Source of the DNA: Candidatus Nanohaloarchaea archaeon
Lineage (GTDB): Archaea; Nanohalarchaeota; Nanosalinia; Nanosalinales; JAHENU01
Assembly: GCA_018609855.1 (NCBI GenBank)
Contig: JAHENU010000034.1
Location: forward strand, 1 to 6,298
Reading direction: 5' to 3'
Length of the DNA stretch: 6,298 bases
The position numbers and the translations under genes are program-made. The notes beneath the pieces are model-generated. The model did no database searches. It saw only the letters and a program-made list of their open reading frames with translations, and was not told the DNA's origin. How positions within the stretch are numbered: position 1 is the first letter of the stretch; every line of letters starts with the position of its first letter. Of the stretch, positions 1-5,168 are shown piece by piece.

Positions 1-118
1 GTGGGTGCGACTGTATAGTGTGGCGGTTATCAAACCAAGTAAAGAGCATATAGAGTGACATGTAAATGCCAAATAGAGAGGATACATAGATTATGAGGGT
101 GCCGGCGTCCAATGGCAT
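1..118 (-). CDS. N-terminus of a membrane protein, probably family 2 glycosyltransferase (partial)
   Basis: Only the first 39 codons are in the window; the gene continues past base 1. The visible part is a short polar start (MPLDAG), one hydrophobic membrane segment (about residues 7-28, LIIYVSSLFGIYMSLYMLFT) and then a charged stretch, WFDNRH. A single N-terminal helix followed by a short basic/acidic turn is how many archaeal membrane-bound GT2 glycosyltransferases begin, but the catalytic domain is not visible, so the function is an inference. I chose the ATG at 118 because a GAGG (131-128) lies 9 nt before it. An ATG at 127 would overlap the truD stop as ATGA, but the GAGG would then abut the start codon. 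Either way it is directly downstream of truD on the same strand and probably shares its transcript. Confidence 0.6.
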   Translation of the reverse strand, partial: MPLDAGTLIIYVSSLFGIYMSLYMLFTWFDNRHTIQSHP

Positions 119-123
119 AATAC

Positions 124-1269
124 TCATCCTCGCTGCTTCATAAACTCCCGCAGCAATGTAGTGGCGTAGCTGCCACTCGGCAAGTAGAATTGCAGTCTCG
201 CTGCAGTTTTATCAATGTTCAGGTCATCCTCTGTCACTGATTTGATAGAGAAATTAGAGTAGGGAACAAATGCCTCCCTTGTCGTTCCTTCTGTTCGTAA
301 GTGTGGCAAGTCAGGGAGTTTAAAGTCTTGCAGCTCGACATCTTCCTGTGCTAAAATCTCTCGTACGGTGGCATCAGGCTCCTCTTTTTTTAAGTGCGTT
401 CTATACCCTATGAGTGGCAATGTGCAATCATCAGTGTGATCTTCTTGAATAAGGCGCGATAACGCTTCGTTGAAGATGTAGGATTGATACGCATGAATGA
501 ATAACTTTTGCAATCCTTCTGGCAATTGTTGAATGGCACCAAGGTAATCTTCTTTTTGATTTGCCAAATGATAGAGCAATATCTTCTCAAAGCGATATTG
601 GGCTGGGAATTTTTCTGCGCCACGCGTCACTTCTCGAGTCTCTGCCAGATCTCGACGAATTTTTTGAATACGCTCTGGTTCGTTGTCATGCGCCTCCCCC
701 AAGTACATCCATACTGCTGTTTCATAATTCCCTTTGAGCAACTCTCGTCCTACTTTATGCGTAATTGGTCTTACCGTCCCAAATCGCTGCATCCCAAAGT
801 AGTTCGGCATGGTGCCATTGAGTTCCTGATGAATATTGTGCAATCGCTTTTTCACCATATCATCAGGCAATGTGATGTTTCGTACCATGACCTCGAAGGA
901 ATTGCCCTCCAATTGTCCAACGTTGATGTGCTCGCCTTTGCCTTTCACCTCGATTTCTAAATTAGGTAAGAAAATATGCTGCAGTTGTTCCTCCTCTACC
1001 CCTTTTATGGAAATGGCCTGCGTGGTAATAGCCCGCTTATCTTTATTGCCAGCAAAGCCAAAGCGTTCTTGGGACACATAGAGCATGTTCGATAGTTCTT
1101 TAATGGCATCCAGTGTTGTGAGATTATATTTTGTGAGATCAAGGATTAAATGATCGTCAGTATCTAAACGGTAGAGAGAATGTTCTTTTACTATAAAGTC
1201 TTCAATCTGCTCCTTGATCCGACCGCCAACGCCGCGTGTTTGTGAGAGATACGTCCATTTAAAAGCCAT
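124..1269 (-). CDS. truD: tRNA pseudouridine synthase TruD
   Basis: TruD/Pus7-family enzymes isomerise uridine to pseudouridine in tRNA (position 13 in bacteria; archaeal and eukaryotic relatives also act elsewhere, such as position 35 of tRNA-Tyr). The 381-residue product carries the family signatures in order: an N-terminal GGRIKEQIEDFIVKE (15-29); the catalytic motif GNKDKRAITTQ (74-84), in which D77 corresponds to the catalytic Asp; PNYFGMQRFG (155-164); the QSYIFNEAL helix (262-270); and the C-terminal LPSGSYATTLLRE (363-375). The region between about 165 and 330 is the TruD-specific insertion. Length is normal for an archaeal member and no key residue is missing. The start is supported by GTGAT (1279-1275), complementary to the 16S tail, 5 nt before the ATG. 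It lies 13 nt after pth2, so co-transcription is likely. The exact target uridine cannot be told from sequence. Confidence 0.96.
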   Translation of the reverse strand: MAFKWTYLSQTRGVGGRIKEQIEDFIVKEHSLYRLDTDDHLILDLTKYNLTTLDAIKELSNMLYVSQERFGFAGNKDKRAITTQAISIKGVEEEQLQHIFLPNLEIEVKGKGEHINVGQLEGNSFEVMVRNITLPDDMVKKRLHNIHQELNGTMPNYFGMQRFGTVRPITHKVGRELLKGNYETAVWMYLGEAHDNEPERIQKIRRDLAETREVTRGAEKFPAQYRFEKILLYHLANQKEDYLGAIQQLPEGLQKLFIHAYQSYIFNEALSRLIQEDHTDDCTLPLIGYRTHLKKEEPDATVREILAQEDVELQDFKLPDLPHLRTEGTTREAFVPYSNFSIKSVTEDDLNIDKTAARLQFYLPSGSYATTLLREFMKQRG

Positions 1270-1282
1270 AACACATCACATG

Positions 1283-1627
1283 TTATACAAGAGAGAGATC
1301 ACCAGTGATTTTATCTATCTCAGCCGTGGTTGCCGGCCCTATCCCTAATGCTGTCCGTGTGCCCGGTGCTAATTCGGTGTGACCGGCATCTTGCACCATG
1401 TAGCTTGGTAGGTTCATTGTTTTCACTATGGAGTAGATACTATTTAACTCTTTCCCATCAGGTACAAATAAGGCTATCTTCTTAGCCCCCTTCTTTTCCC
1501 AGGCCGCTATCGATTTGGCCGAAGCTTGGCTATAGGCACCGACTGCTGCGTGACAGGACTGAGAAATCAATTTACCGAGTGACATTCCCAGGTCTCGGCG
1601 CAGCAGGATGACTTGCTTGAGGACCAT
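1283..1627 (-). CDS. pth2: Peptidyl-tRNA hydrolase, archaeal/eukaryal type (Pth2)
   Basis: Pth2 hydrolyses the ester bond of peptidyl-tRNAs that drop off ribosomes, recycling the tRNA in the cytoplasm. The 114-residue product spans the whole compact domain: KQVILLRRDLGMSLGKL (4-20) with conserved K19, the helix ISQSCHAAVGAY (21-32) with H26, a W43..KK..KIALFV strand, VQDAGHTELAPGTRTALGIGP (78-98) with conserved D80 and T84, and the closing IDKITGDLSLV (104-114). K19, H26, D80 and T84 sit at positions conserved across the family and implicated in activity. It is unrelated to bacterial Pth. The ATG at 1627 has no Shine-Dalgarno but does have a TATA-like element centred 24 nt upstream, so it is probably the leaderless first gene of a pth2-truD-glycosyltransferase operon. 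A tRNA gene lies immediately upstream on the same strand. Confidence 0.96.
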   Translation of the reverse strand: MVLKQVILLRRDLGMSLGKLISQSCHAAVGAYSQASAKSIAAWEKKGAKKIALFVPDGKELNSIYSIVKTMNLPSYMVQDAGHTELAPGTRTALGIGPATTAEIDKITGDLSLV

Positions 1628-1645
1628 AGATATATTGTGCTATGG

Positions 1646-1656
1646 ATTTTTAAATA
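1646..1656 (-). promoter_or_regulatory. TATA box for pth2 operon
   Basis: Read on the minus strand the bases are TATTTAAAAAT, centred about 24 nt before the pth2 ATG at 1627. In archaea transcription starts about 25 nt after the TATA centre, which would put the 5' end at or next to the start codon. No Shine-Dalgarno lies between them, supporting a leaderless mRNA. Seen in sequence; promoter function inferred. Confidence 0.6.
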
Positions 1657-1678
1657 CATGGGCACCCTAACAAATTGA

Positions 1679-1750
1679 CGCCCCGGGCCGGATTCGAACC
1701 AGCGACCTCATGGTTAACAGCCATGCGCTCTTCCACTAAGCTACCGGGGC
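1679..1750 (-). tRNA. tRNA-Asn (anticodon GTT)
   Basis: A complete 72-nt cloverleaf folds on the minus strand. The acceptor stem is GCCCCGG/CCGGGGC (7 of 7 pairs), the D arm GCTT/GAGC has loop AGTGGAA, the anticodon arm CATGG/CCATG has loop CTGTTAA, the variable loop is 5 nt, and the T arm GCTGG/CCGGC has loop TTCGAAT. The anticodon GTT occupies 1718-1716. The discriminator base is G73, as expected for tRNA-Asn. CCA is not encoded: the next bases are TCA, so a CCA-adding enzyme is needed. There is no intron. It lies 51 nt upstream of pth2 on the same strand, but pth2 has its own TATA-like element. Confidence 0.98.
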
Positions 1751-1774
1751 ATAGAGATAGACCGATAGCTCACT

Positions 1775-1794
1775 CTTTATTTACCTATTTAAAA
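1775..1794 (-). promoter_or_regulatory. Promoter region of tRNA-Asn, two TATA candidates
   Basis: Two A/T-rich elements lie ahead of the tRNA on the minus strand: TTTTAAATA (1794-1786), centred 40 nt before the mature 5' end, and TAAATAAAG (1783-1775), centred about 29 nt before it. The first would give a leader of about 14 nt for RNase P to remove; the second would start nearly at the mature end. The sequence alone cannot decide between them. Confidence 0.4.
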
Positions 1795-1805
1795 CTAAGC
1801 ACAGG

Positions 1806-2165
1806 TTATTGTAGTTCATTCATTTCGTTTTGAAGATCTTCCAATTCAGAATGTAAGCTCTTTATGGATGATTCAACCAAATCTCTGTTTCGCGAGATTT
1901 CATGCGCTCCTTGCGGGTACTTTTGTTCTTCTTGACGCATTTGCTGCTCTACCTGCGGAAACTGTTCTTCAATAGCAGCTAGTTTTTCGCTTAATTGCTC
2001 TAAATTTTCTATAAAGACAGATGTCGTCCGTTCTTTTACCTCCGTCACTTTCTTTAATGCGCTAATTGCTTCTCTCAAGTTGCCAAGAATAATTTTCACA
2101 GCCTCCACTTCTTGGAGAATATATTTGTATCCGTCAATCTTTACAAACAGGGAATCATTTTCCAT
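1806..2165 (-). CDS. Small conserved archaeal coiled-coil protein encoded next to the HerA-like ATPase
   Basis: No enzymatic function is recognisable. The 119-residue product opens with LFVKIDGYKYILQEVEAVK (6-24), which resembles the N-terminal 'FVKID.YK..L' signature of small helical archaeal proteins encoded beside HerA-like ATPases. The rest is almost entirely charged and helical: residues 17-68 and about 72-119 look like two coiled-coil segments separated by short proline turns (FPQ at 69-71, YPQG at 83-86), with Glu/Gln-rich heptad-like spacing and no membrane segment. A cytoplasmic hairpin that oligomerises or binds the ATPase is a reasonable inference. It starts 43 nt after the ATPase gene on the same strand. 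The ATG at 2165 begins at the conserved part; an in-frame ATG at 2216, overlapping the ATPase stop, would add 17 residues. Neither start has a strong Shine-Dalgarno. Confidence 0.8.
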   Translation of the reverse strand: MENDSLFVKIDGYKYILQEVEAVKIILGNLREAISALKKVTEVKERTTSVFIENLEQLSEKLAAIEEQFPQVEQQMRQEEQKYPQGAHEISRNRDLVESSIKSLHSELEDLQNEMNELQ

Positions 2166-2208
2166 ACTATTTCCACATCCGTCATTCTCATTTATTAATC
2201 TTTTCTTC

Positions 2209-3534
2209 TCATACATGCTTCTTCCATTCCTGTTCTCCTGTGTCTGTCTGCTGGACCTGTTGCTTAATAGCAATCGGCGTGCCACCGCCGTGCCAGGACA
2301 AACGCGGTCGTACCTGGATGGGGTAAATGCGCTCTGAATTGTCATCAAGACAGATCGCAGCACCGGGCATTCGTGGCAGGTTGTCAAGGTAAGTAGCTAG
2401 ATCATAGCGCATGTAGGTCTGCATAATATTCCGTAAGTAGTCAATGTCTGATTTGGCTGTCAATCGGTGTGAGAGCAGTAAATCCATTTGGGCAATCACA
2501 TCCTCGTGCAATTTATTAGGCATCTGTGTGGCCAAGACTAAAGAAACGCCTGGCTCTCTACCTAGCTTAACCCATTCTCGCAGCGGAACGGAAGCCGGTG
2601 TTTCGCCTTCCCGTGGGACAAAAGTATGGGCTTCATCGAGAATCGCCCAGACAATAGGCATCTCGCTACTTGCCATACCCTCCATTTCTTCTATCTCTTC
2701 AACACGTCTGGCTCGCATACGCTCAGTGAGAATCTTTTTGGCCAGTAGTCCGACAAGCAACGTTCTGACGCTCCATCCGCCGGAAATAGCCCCAAATAAA
2801 CTGACGTCCAAGACGATAGACTCACCACGGCTTGTCAATTCGTTCAAGTCCGTACCTGGTTCGTCAAATACTCCCCAATCTTTGGCCGTATAGAAGCGAT
2901 TTTCCAATGCTGCCTTGGTTTGTTGTTCAAATCCTTCTGCCTGGCGAATATAATGAATAACATCATCAAGGGAATAGGAATTCCCTTTTTCTGATTTCAA
3001 ATCCCGCATCGCTCGATCTAGTAAAATGCCTTGCGGTTCATCGGGCTCAATATTAAAGGCCATAGACCAGTCAGACGCAGTTAATTCTCCTGGGTTCAGC
3101 GTGAATGTCTTGTCAAATGGAATCTCATTTTCTTTAAACTTCTCTACCTGTCCCTCTGGTATGTAGTGTGTTGTGTTTAACGGCTGCGGTTTTAGATTCC
3201 ATTCATGTAACAGATTGACTTGTCGATCATTGGGGAACTTCATGGACCAATAAATGCCCATAGTATCAATCACAATGGCAGATACGTTATCTTTAATTTC
3301 TTCCTGTAGATTCATAAGTTCTTCTGTTACAACTGCCAATGTATAGCTCTTCCCACTCCCTCTTTTGCCGAACACACCAACTACATGTGGTCTGGCTATG
3401 TCTATTCTGACAGGATTCGCTGTATGCGCTTCTTTTTTCTCGCCGACTAAATGCCTGCCTAAAAAGCCAGTTCCCAGTTTTGGCCCATATTGCTCCAAAT
3501 CGCCGCTATCTCGGCCCATGGTAATTGTCGGCAT
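2209..3534 (-). CDS. HerA-like (DUF87 family) P-loop ATPase
   Basis: This 441-residue product belongs to the HerA/FtsK superfamily of ring-forming ATPases that pump DNA or other polymers. It has a Walker A motif GKRGSGKS (56-63) in the context RPHVVGVFGKRGSGKSYT, an IVIDTMGIYWSM strand (87-98), a Walker B motif VWAILDEAH (295-303) with D300 and E301, a sensor strand LVLATQMP (332-339) with Q337, and SHRLTAKSDID (355-365), where R357 could be the arginine finger. The tail VRPRLSWHGGGTP (408-420) looks like a sublineage signature. Classical HerA has a long N-terminal HAS-barrel before Walker A; here only 55 residues precede it, so this is a shortened relative, and no NurA nuclease gene is beside it. 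The ATG at 3534 lacks a Shine-Dalgarno but has a TATA-like element about 27 nt upstream. It is probably co-transcribed with the coiled-coil gene. The substrate is unknown. Confidence 0.92.
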   Translation of the reverse strand: MPTITMGRDSGDLEQYGPKLGTGFLGRHLVGEKKEAHTANPVRIDIARPHVVGVFGKRGSGKSYTLAVVTEELMNLQEEIKDNVSAIVIDTMGIYWSMKFPNDRQVNLLHEWNLKPQPLNTTHYIPEGQVEKFKENEIPFDKTFTLNPGELTASDWSMAFNIEPDEPQGILLDRAMRDLKSEKGNSYSLDDVIHYIRQAEGFEQQTKAALENRFYTAKDWGVFDEPGTDLNELTSRGESIVLDVSLFGAISGGWSVRTLLVGLLAKKILTERMRARRVEEIEEMEGMASSEMPIVWAILDEAHTFVPREGETPASVPLREWVKLGREPGVSLVLATQMPNKLHEDVIAQMDLLLSHRLTAKSDIDYLRNIMQTYMRYDLATYLDNLPRMPGAAICLDDNSERIYPIQVRPRLSWHGGGTPIAIKQQVQQTDTGEQEWKKHV

Positions 3535-3555
3535 ATATCGCTTTGGGTATTGCTG

Positions 3556-3565
3556 GTTTAAAAAG
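3556..3565 (-). promoter_or_regulatory. TATA box for the HerA-like ATPase gene
   Basis: The minus strand reads CTTTTTAAAC, centred about 27 nt before the ATG at 3534. This predicts a transcript starting at the start codon, and there is no Shine-Dalgarno in between. Seen in sequence; promoter function inferred. Confidence 0.6.
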
Positions 3566-3571
3566 GGAGTG

Positions 3572-3594
3572 GTTACGCTCAGTTTGCACGTAAC
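3572..3594. repeat. Inverted repeat upstream of the HerA-gene TATA box
   Basis: GTTACG (3572-3577) and CGTAAC (3589-3594) are perfect 6-bp inverted repeats separated by 11 bp. The same bases also lie in a near direct repeat, GTTACGCTCA (3572-3581) and GTAACGCTGA (3590-3599), 18 bp apart. The element starts 6 bp upstream of the ATPase TATA box, where an archaeal activator or repressor could bind. It is short enough to be chance. Confidence 0.3.
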
Positions 3595-3652
3595 GCTGAA
3601 ATTTAGGTAATAGCTCTTTTTAAAGTTGCTACAGTCAAAGGAACAGAAACGA

Positions 3653-3664
3653 AATTTTTATTTA
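3653..3664 (+). promoter_or_regulatory. TATA box for the broken small membrane gene
   Basis: AATTTTTATTTA is centred about 29 nt before the ATG at 3688, the same arrangement as at other first genes in this window. It suggests that 3688-3926 is, or recently was, a real transcription unit, and it could still drive the intact gene at 3955. Inferred from position and composition. Confidence 0.45.
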
Positions 3665-3687
3665 TTGCAGCTCTGTAACAGGATACT

Positions 3688-3926
3688 ATGCAGTTTTCAT
3701 GGCGGGATGTGGTGTGGGCGTTGTATGGGGCAGGCATACTTGTTCTTGGAAATATAGTGGCGTAGATTGTTTTTGATACGGGCCTTGTTGGCAGAGTGCA
3801 GGGAGAGGCCATCAGGGCAATACTAGGATCCTTTGATTCACAGCATCCTTTGTTTCCTTAGGACTCTATATTCTGTTCTTTTCCGTATCCGGGGTCGTTA
3901 TTGGCCGTATTTACCGAAAACGCTAG
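3688..3926 (+). pseudogene. Broken gene for a small two-helix membrane protein
   Basis: Three collinear pieces add up to one protein-like product of about 79 residues. The first runs from ATG 3688 (MQFSWRDVVWALYGAGILVL, then GNIVA) to a TAG at 3763-3765. The same frame continues with IVFDTGLVGRVQGEAIRAIL and GSFD up to about 3837. One frame over, a piece ends in SLGLYILFFSVSGVVIGRIY then RKR, with its stop at 3924-3926. The first and last pieces are convincing membrane helices, and the last ends in a positive cytoplasmic-type tail. Two lesions break it: the TAG (one base from CAG, Gln) and a frameshift near 3828-3852. One missing base near 3837 would rejoin the frames. I do not recognise the family. 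Sequencing or assembly error is an alternative to a true pseudogene. An intact membrane-protein gene follows 28 nt downstream. Confidence 0.55.
3828..3852. repeat. Short direct repeat at the frameshift point
   Basis: ATCCTTTG occurs at 3828-3835 and 3845-3852, 17 bp apart. With one mismatch the match extends to 12 bp (ATCCTTTGATTC versus ATCCTTTGTTTC). The interval is not a multiple of three and lies where the membrane-protein frame shifts. Confidence 0.6.
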
Positions 3927-3939
3927 ATCGCTTGGTATT

Positions 3940-3954
3940 AAGGGGGGAGGAGGG
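3940..3954 (+). promoter_or_regulatory. Strong Shine-Dalgarno for the 3955 gene
   Basis: The purine run AAGGGGGGAGGAGGG directly precedes ATG 3955 and contains GGAGG, complementary to the 16S rRNA tail, 4 nt before the start. It decides the start and marks this gene as internal to a transcript, unlike the apparently leaderless first genes nearby. Confidence 0.7.
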
Positions 3955-4401
3955 ATGAAGTATTTATGGCTACGATACGTAAGAAGTTTTATGGTAGTTG
4001 ATCTTTTTGTTCAAGCCGTAGAGACAGGCAATATTCTGCTCTTTCTACTATTAGCATTAGTGCTGTTCATCGCTTTTCGGATATTGCAGATGTTTGTGCA
4101 GACTGTGTTTGTTGCCTTTCTCTCGGGTGCTTTTTATATAGTATTAGCGAATACAGGTACGGCTTTAAACGTGAATGTCTTTCATACGGTGTTTTTTGCC
4201 TTTCTTGGAGCAGCTTTATTCATAGTCTACTCCCTTGCCCTTCCATTTGTTAACACGGCTTGGCAGGCGCTTAAGAAAGTAGTGGATGGGATCTCTGGCC
4301 TTTTGCAGCGAGATAGCTCTATTGACGATACTACTACGTCTGCAGATAAAGAGTCAAAACGGAATGTGATTTTGCAAGAAGTGCGCTCCGAGGAAGAGTG
4401 A
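3955..4401 (+). CDS. Conserved-type small integral membrane protein, function unknown
   Basis: The 148-residue product has a short N-terminal segment (MKYLWLRYVRSFMVVDLFVQ), then hydrophobic stretches at about 29-46 (ILLFLLLALVLFIAFRIL), 48-66 (FVQTVFVAFLSGAFYIVLA) and 77-100 (VFHTVFFAFLGAALFIVYSLA), i.e. three or possibly four membrane segments. A polar C-terminal tail of about 35 residues (DSSIDDTTTSADKESKRN onwards) is probably cytoplasmic. I do not recognise a named family; small multi-helix proteins of this look are common as unannotated archaeal genes. The frame is open back to a TTG at 3901, but ATG 3955 has an excellent Shine-Dalgarno. A later ATG at 3991 (MVVDLF) is possible but lacks one. 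It sits 28 nt after the broken membrane gene and its stop directly abuts that of the convergent 4402-5094 gene. Confidence 0.8.
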   Translation: MKYLWLRYVRSFMVVDLFVQAVETGNILLFLLLALVLFIAFRILQMFVQTVFVAFLSGAFYIVLANTGTALNVNVFHTVFFAFLGAALFIVYSLALPFVNTAWQALKKVVDGISGLLQRDSSIDDTTTSADKESKRNVILQEVRSEEE

Positions 4402-5094
4402 CTATGTGCCTATTTGAAGGAGCTGATTATCTTTTGAATACAGCTGAGCTATTTTGCCTTTGAATTGATAGGTATTGTTCTCTCTCCAAAAGCGGGCATT
4501 GCCTGAGAAAGATTTCATGGTGATAGATTGTGTTGCTTCCATATTTTGCCACTTACCGCCCTTTGTCTCTATCTTGCCTTTTGCCTTAGCAAAGGTGAAA
4601 TGTTTGCGCTGTAGGCCGTTCATGGTGAATGAGTATACCGTGAGGGGATCTGAGCTAAGACGTGCGTCTTGGAAGCTAATATTGTTGACTTGTAATTCTT
4701 TGGCAGAACCATCGATACGCATTGTATCAGCCATTTGTATCGAACCGGTAAATCCATAGGCAATGAGGGTTGCTTGGCGATTTTGAAATGAGATTTGTGA
4801 TCCTCGGATGAATATGTTGCCAGAGTTTGTCGCAAATTGCACTTTTAATGTGTCTAAGGGTTCCTTGATTTGTGTATCGAGCTGCGGTGATTGGTTGGCG
4901 ATTACCGTTGCTTGTATTGGGATGGTTGGCTCCTGGTTTGAGAAGGGCGTTTGTGGAATAAATTGTTGGATTTGCGAAAAATCTGGTGCACTGAACGACT
5001 GTATGTCTTGCACATCGATAATGTCGTTCGCCATAGCCATTCCTACCCCCCAGAGAGTGATTAAAACGGCTATGATTACCCGGAAGTCAAACAT
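4402..5094 (-). CDS. Secreted or membrane-anchored beta-rich protein, function unknown
   Basis: The 230-residue product starts with a signal peptide or anchor: a hydrophobic stretch (about 5-19, RVIIAVLITLWGVGM) ending in AMA-ND, which would fit signal peptidase cleavage after A22. Residues 23-80 are polar and rich in Gln, Pro and Ser, a likely flexible spacer. From about 84 to the end the sequence alternates short hydrophobic and polar runs (NIFIRGSQISF, QATLIAYGF, SIQMADTMRI, AKELQVNNISF, GKIETKGGKW, QFKGKIAQLY), typical of stacked beta strands. That pattern loosely recalls LptA/LptC or AsmA-like beta folds, but no motif proves it. No cysteine or catalytic motif stands out. It acts outside the cytoplasmic membrane, by inference. 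The ATG at 5094 has no Shine-Dalgarno but a good TATA box 26 nt upstream. It is divergent from the TrmJ-like gene. Confidence 0.82.
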   Translation of the reverse strand: MFDFRVIIAVLITLWGVGMAMANDIIDVQDIQSFSAPDFSQIQQFIPQTPFSNQEPTIPIQATVIANQSPQLDTQIKEPLDTLKVQFATNSGNIFIRGSQISFQNRQATLIAYGFTGSIQMADTMRIDGSAKELQVNNISFQDARLSSDPLTVYSFTMNGLQRKHFTFAKAKGKIETKGGKWQNMEATQSITMKSFSGNARFWRENNTYQFKGKIAQLYSKDNQLLQIGT

Positions 5095-5116
5095 ATATAG
5101 GAGAGGGAGGTGAGAG

Positions 5117-5124
5117 TATAAATA
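5117..5124 (-). promoter_or_regulatory. TATA box for the secreted-protein gene
   Basis: The minus strand reads TATTTATA, centred about 26 nt before the ATG at 5094, predicting a leaderless transcript. On the plus strand the same bases read TATAAATA, a near-ideal TATA box that could also start a transcript about 22 nt before the TrmJ-like gene at 5169, so the element may work both ways. Confidence 0.6.
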
Positions 5125-5139
5125 CCTGTCGTTCCCCCG

Positions 5140-5147
5140 TTTTTATA
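5140..5147 (+). promoter_or_regulatory. TATA box for the TrmJ-like gene
   Basis: TTTTTATA is centred about 25 nt before the ATG at 5169, again placing the predicted transcript start at the start codon. A GTGAT (5159-5163) 5 nt before the ATG could act as a weak Shine-Dalgarno if the transcript starts further upstream. Confidence 0.55.
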
Positions 5148-5168
5148 GAAGGTTTCGAGTGATATAAT

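Noticed and set aside
834..841. CTGATGA resembling a C box of a C/D guide RNA
   Set aside because: It is inside truD, the first base is not a purine, and no matching D box or D'/C' arrangement is seen.
508..960. Long plus-strand frame opposite truD
   Set aside because: It is the antisense shadow of truD, whose motifs are complete on the minus strand.
2166..2387. N-terminal extension of the coiled-coil protein up to 2387
   Set aside because: Most of it lies inside the 3' end of the HerA-like ATPase gene in another frame, and its residues are not like the rest of the protein.
3763..3765. In-frame TAG read as pyrrolysine
   Set aside because: The same gene also carries a frameshift and ends at another TAG, and the secreted-protein gene uses TAG as its normal stop. 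No pyl gene is in the window. Damage or sequence error is simpler.
3603..3812. 69-residue minus-strand reading frame in the divergent region
   Set aside because: Composition is not protein-like, it has no promoter or ribosome site, and it lies opposite the much more convincing plus-strand membrane frame.
3901..3954. TTG start at 3901 extending the membrane protein by 18 residues
   Set aside because: The extension is low-complexity (ends KGGGG), it encodes the purine ribosome site itself, and it overlaps the end of the broken upstream gene. ATG 3955 has the Shine-Dalgarno.
5106..5113. Perfect Shine-Dalgarno match GGAGGTGA on the plus strand
   Set aside because: No ATG, GTG or TTG follows within about 15 nt, and it lies upstream of the predicted TrmJ-like transcript start, so it is probably a chance purine tract in the promoter region.
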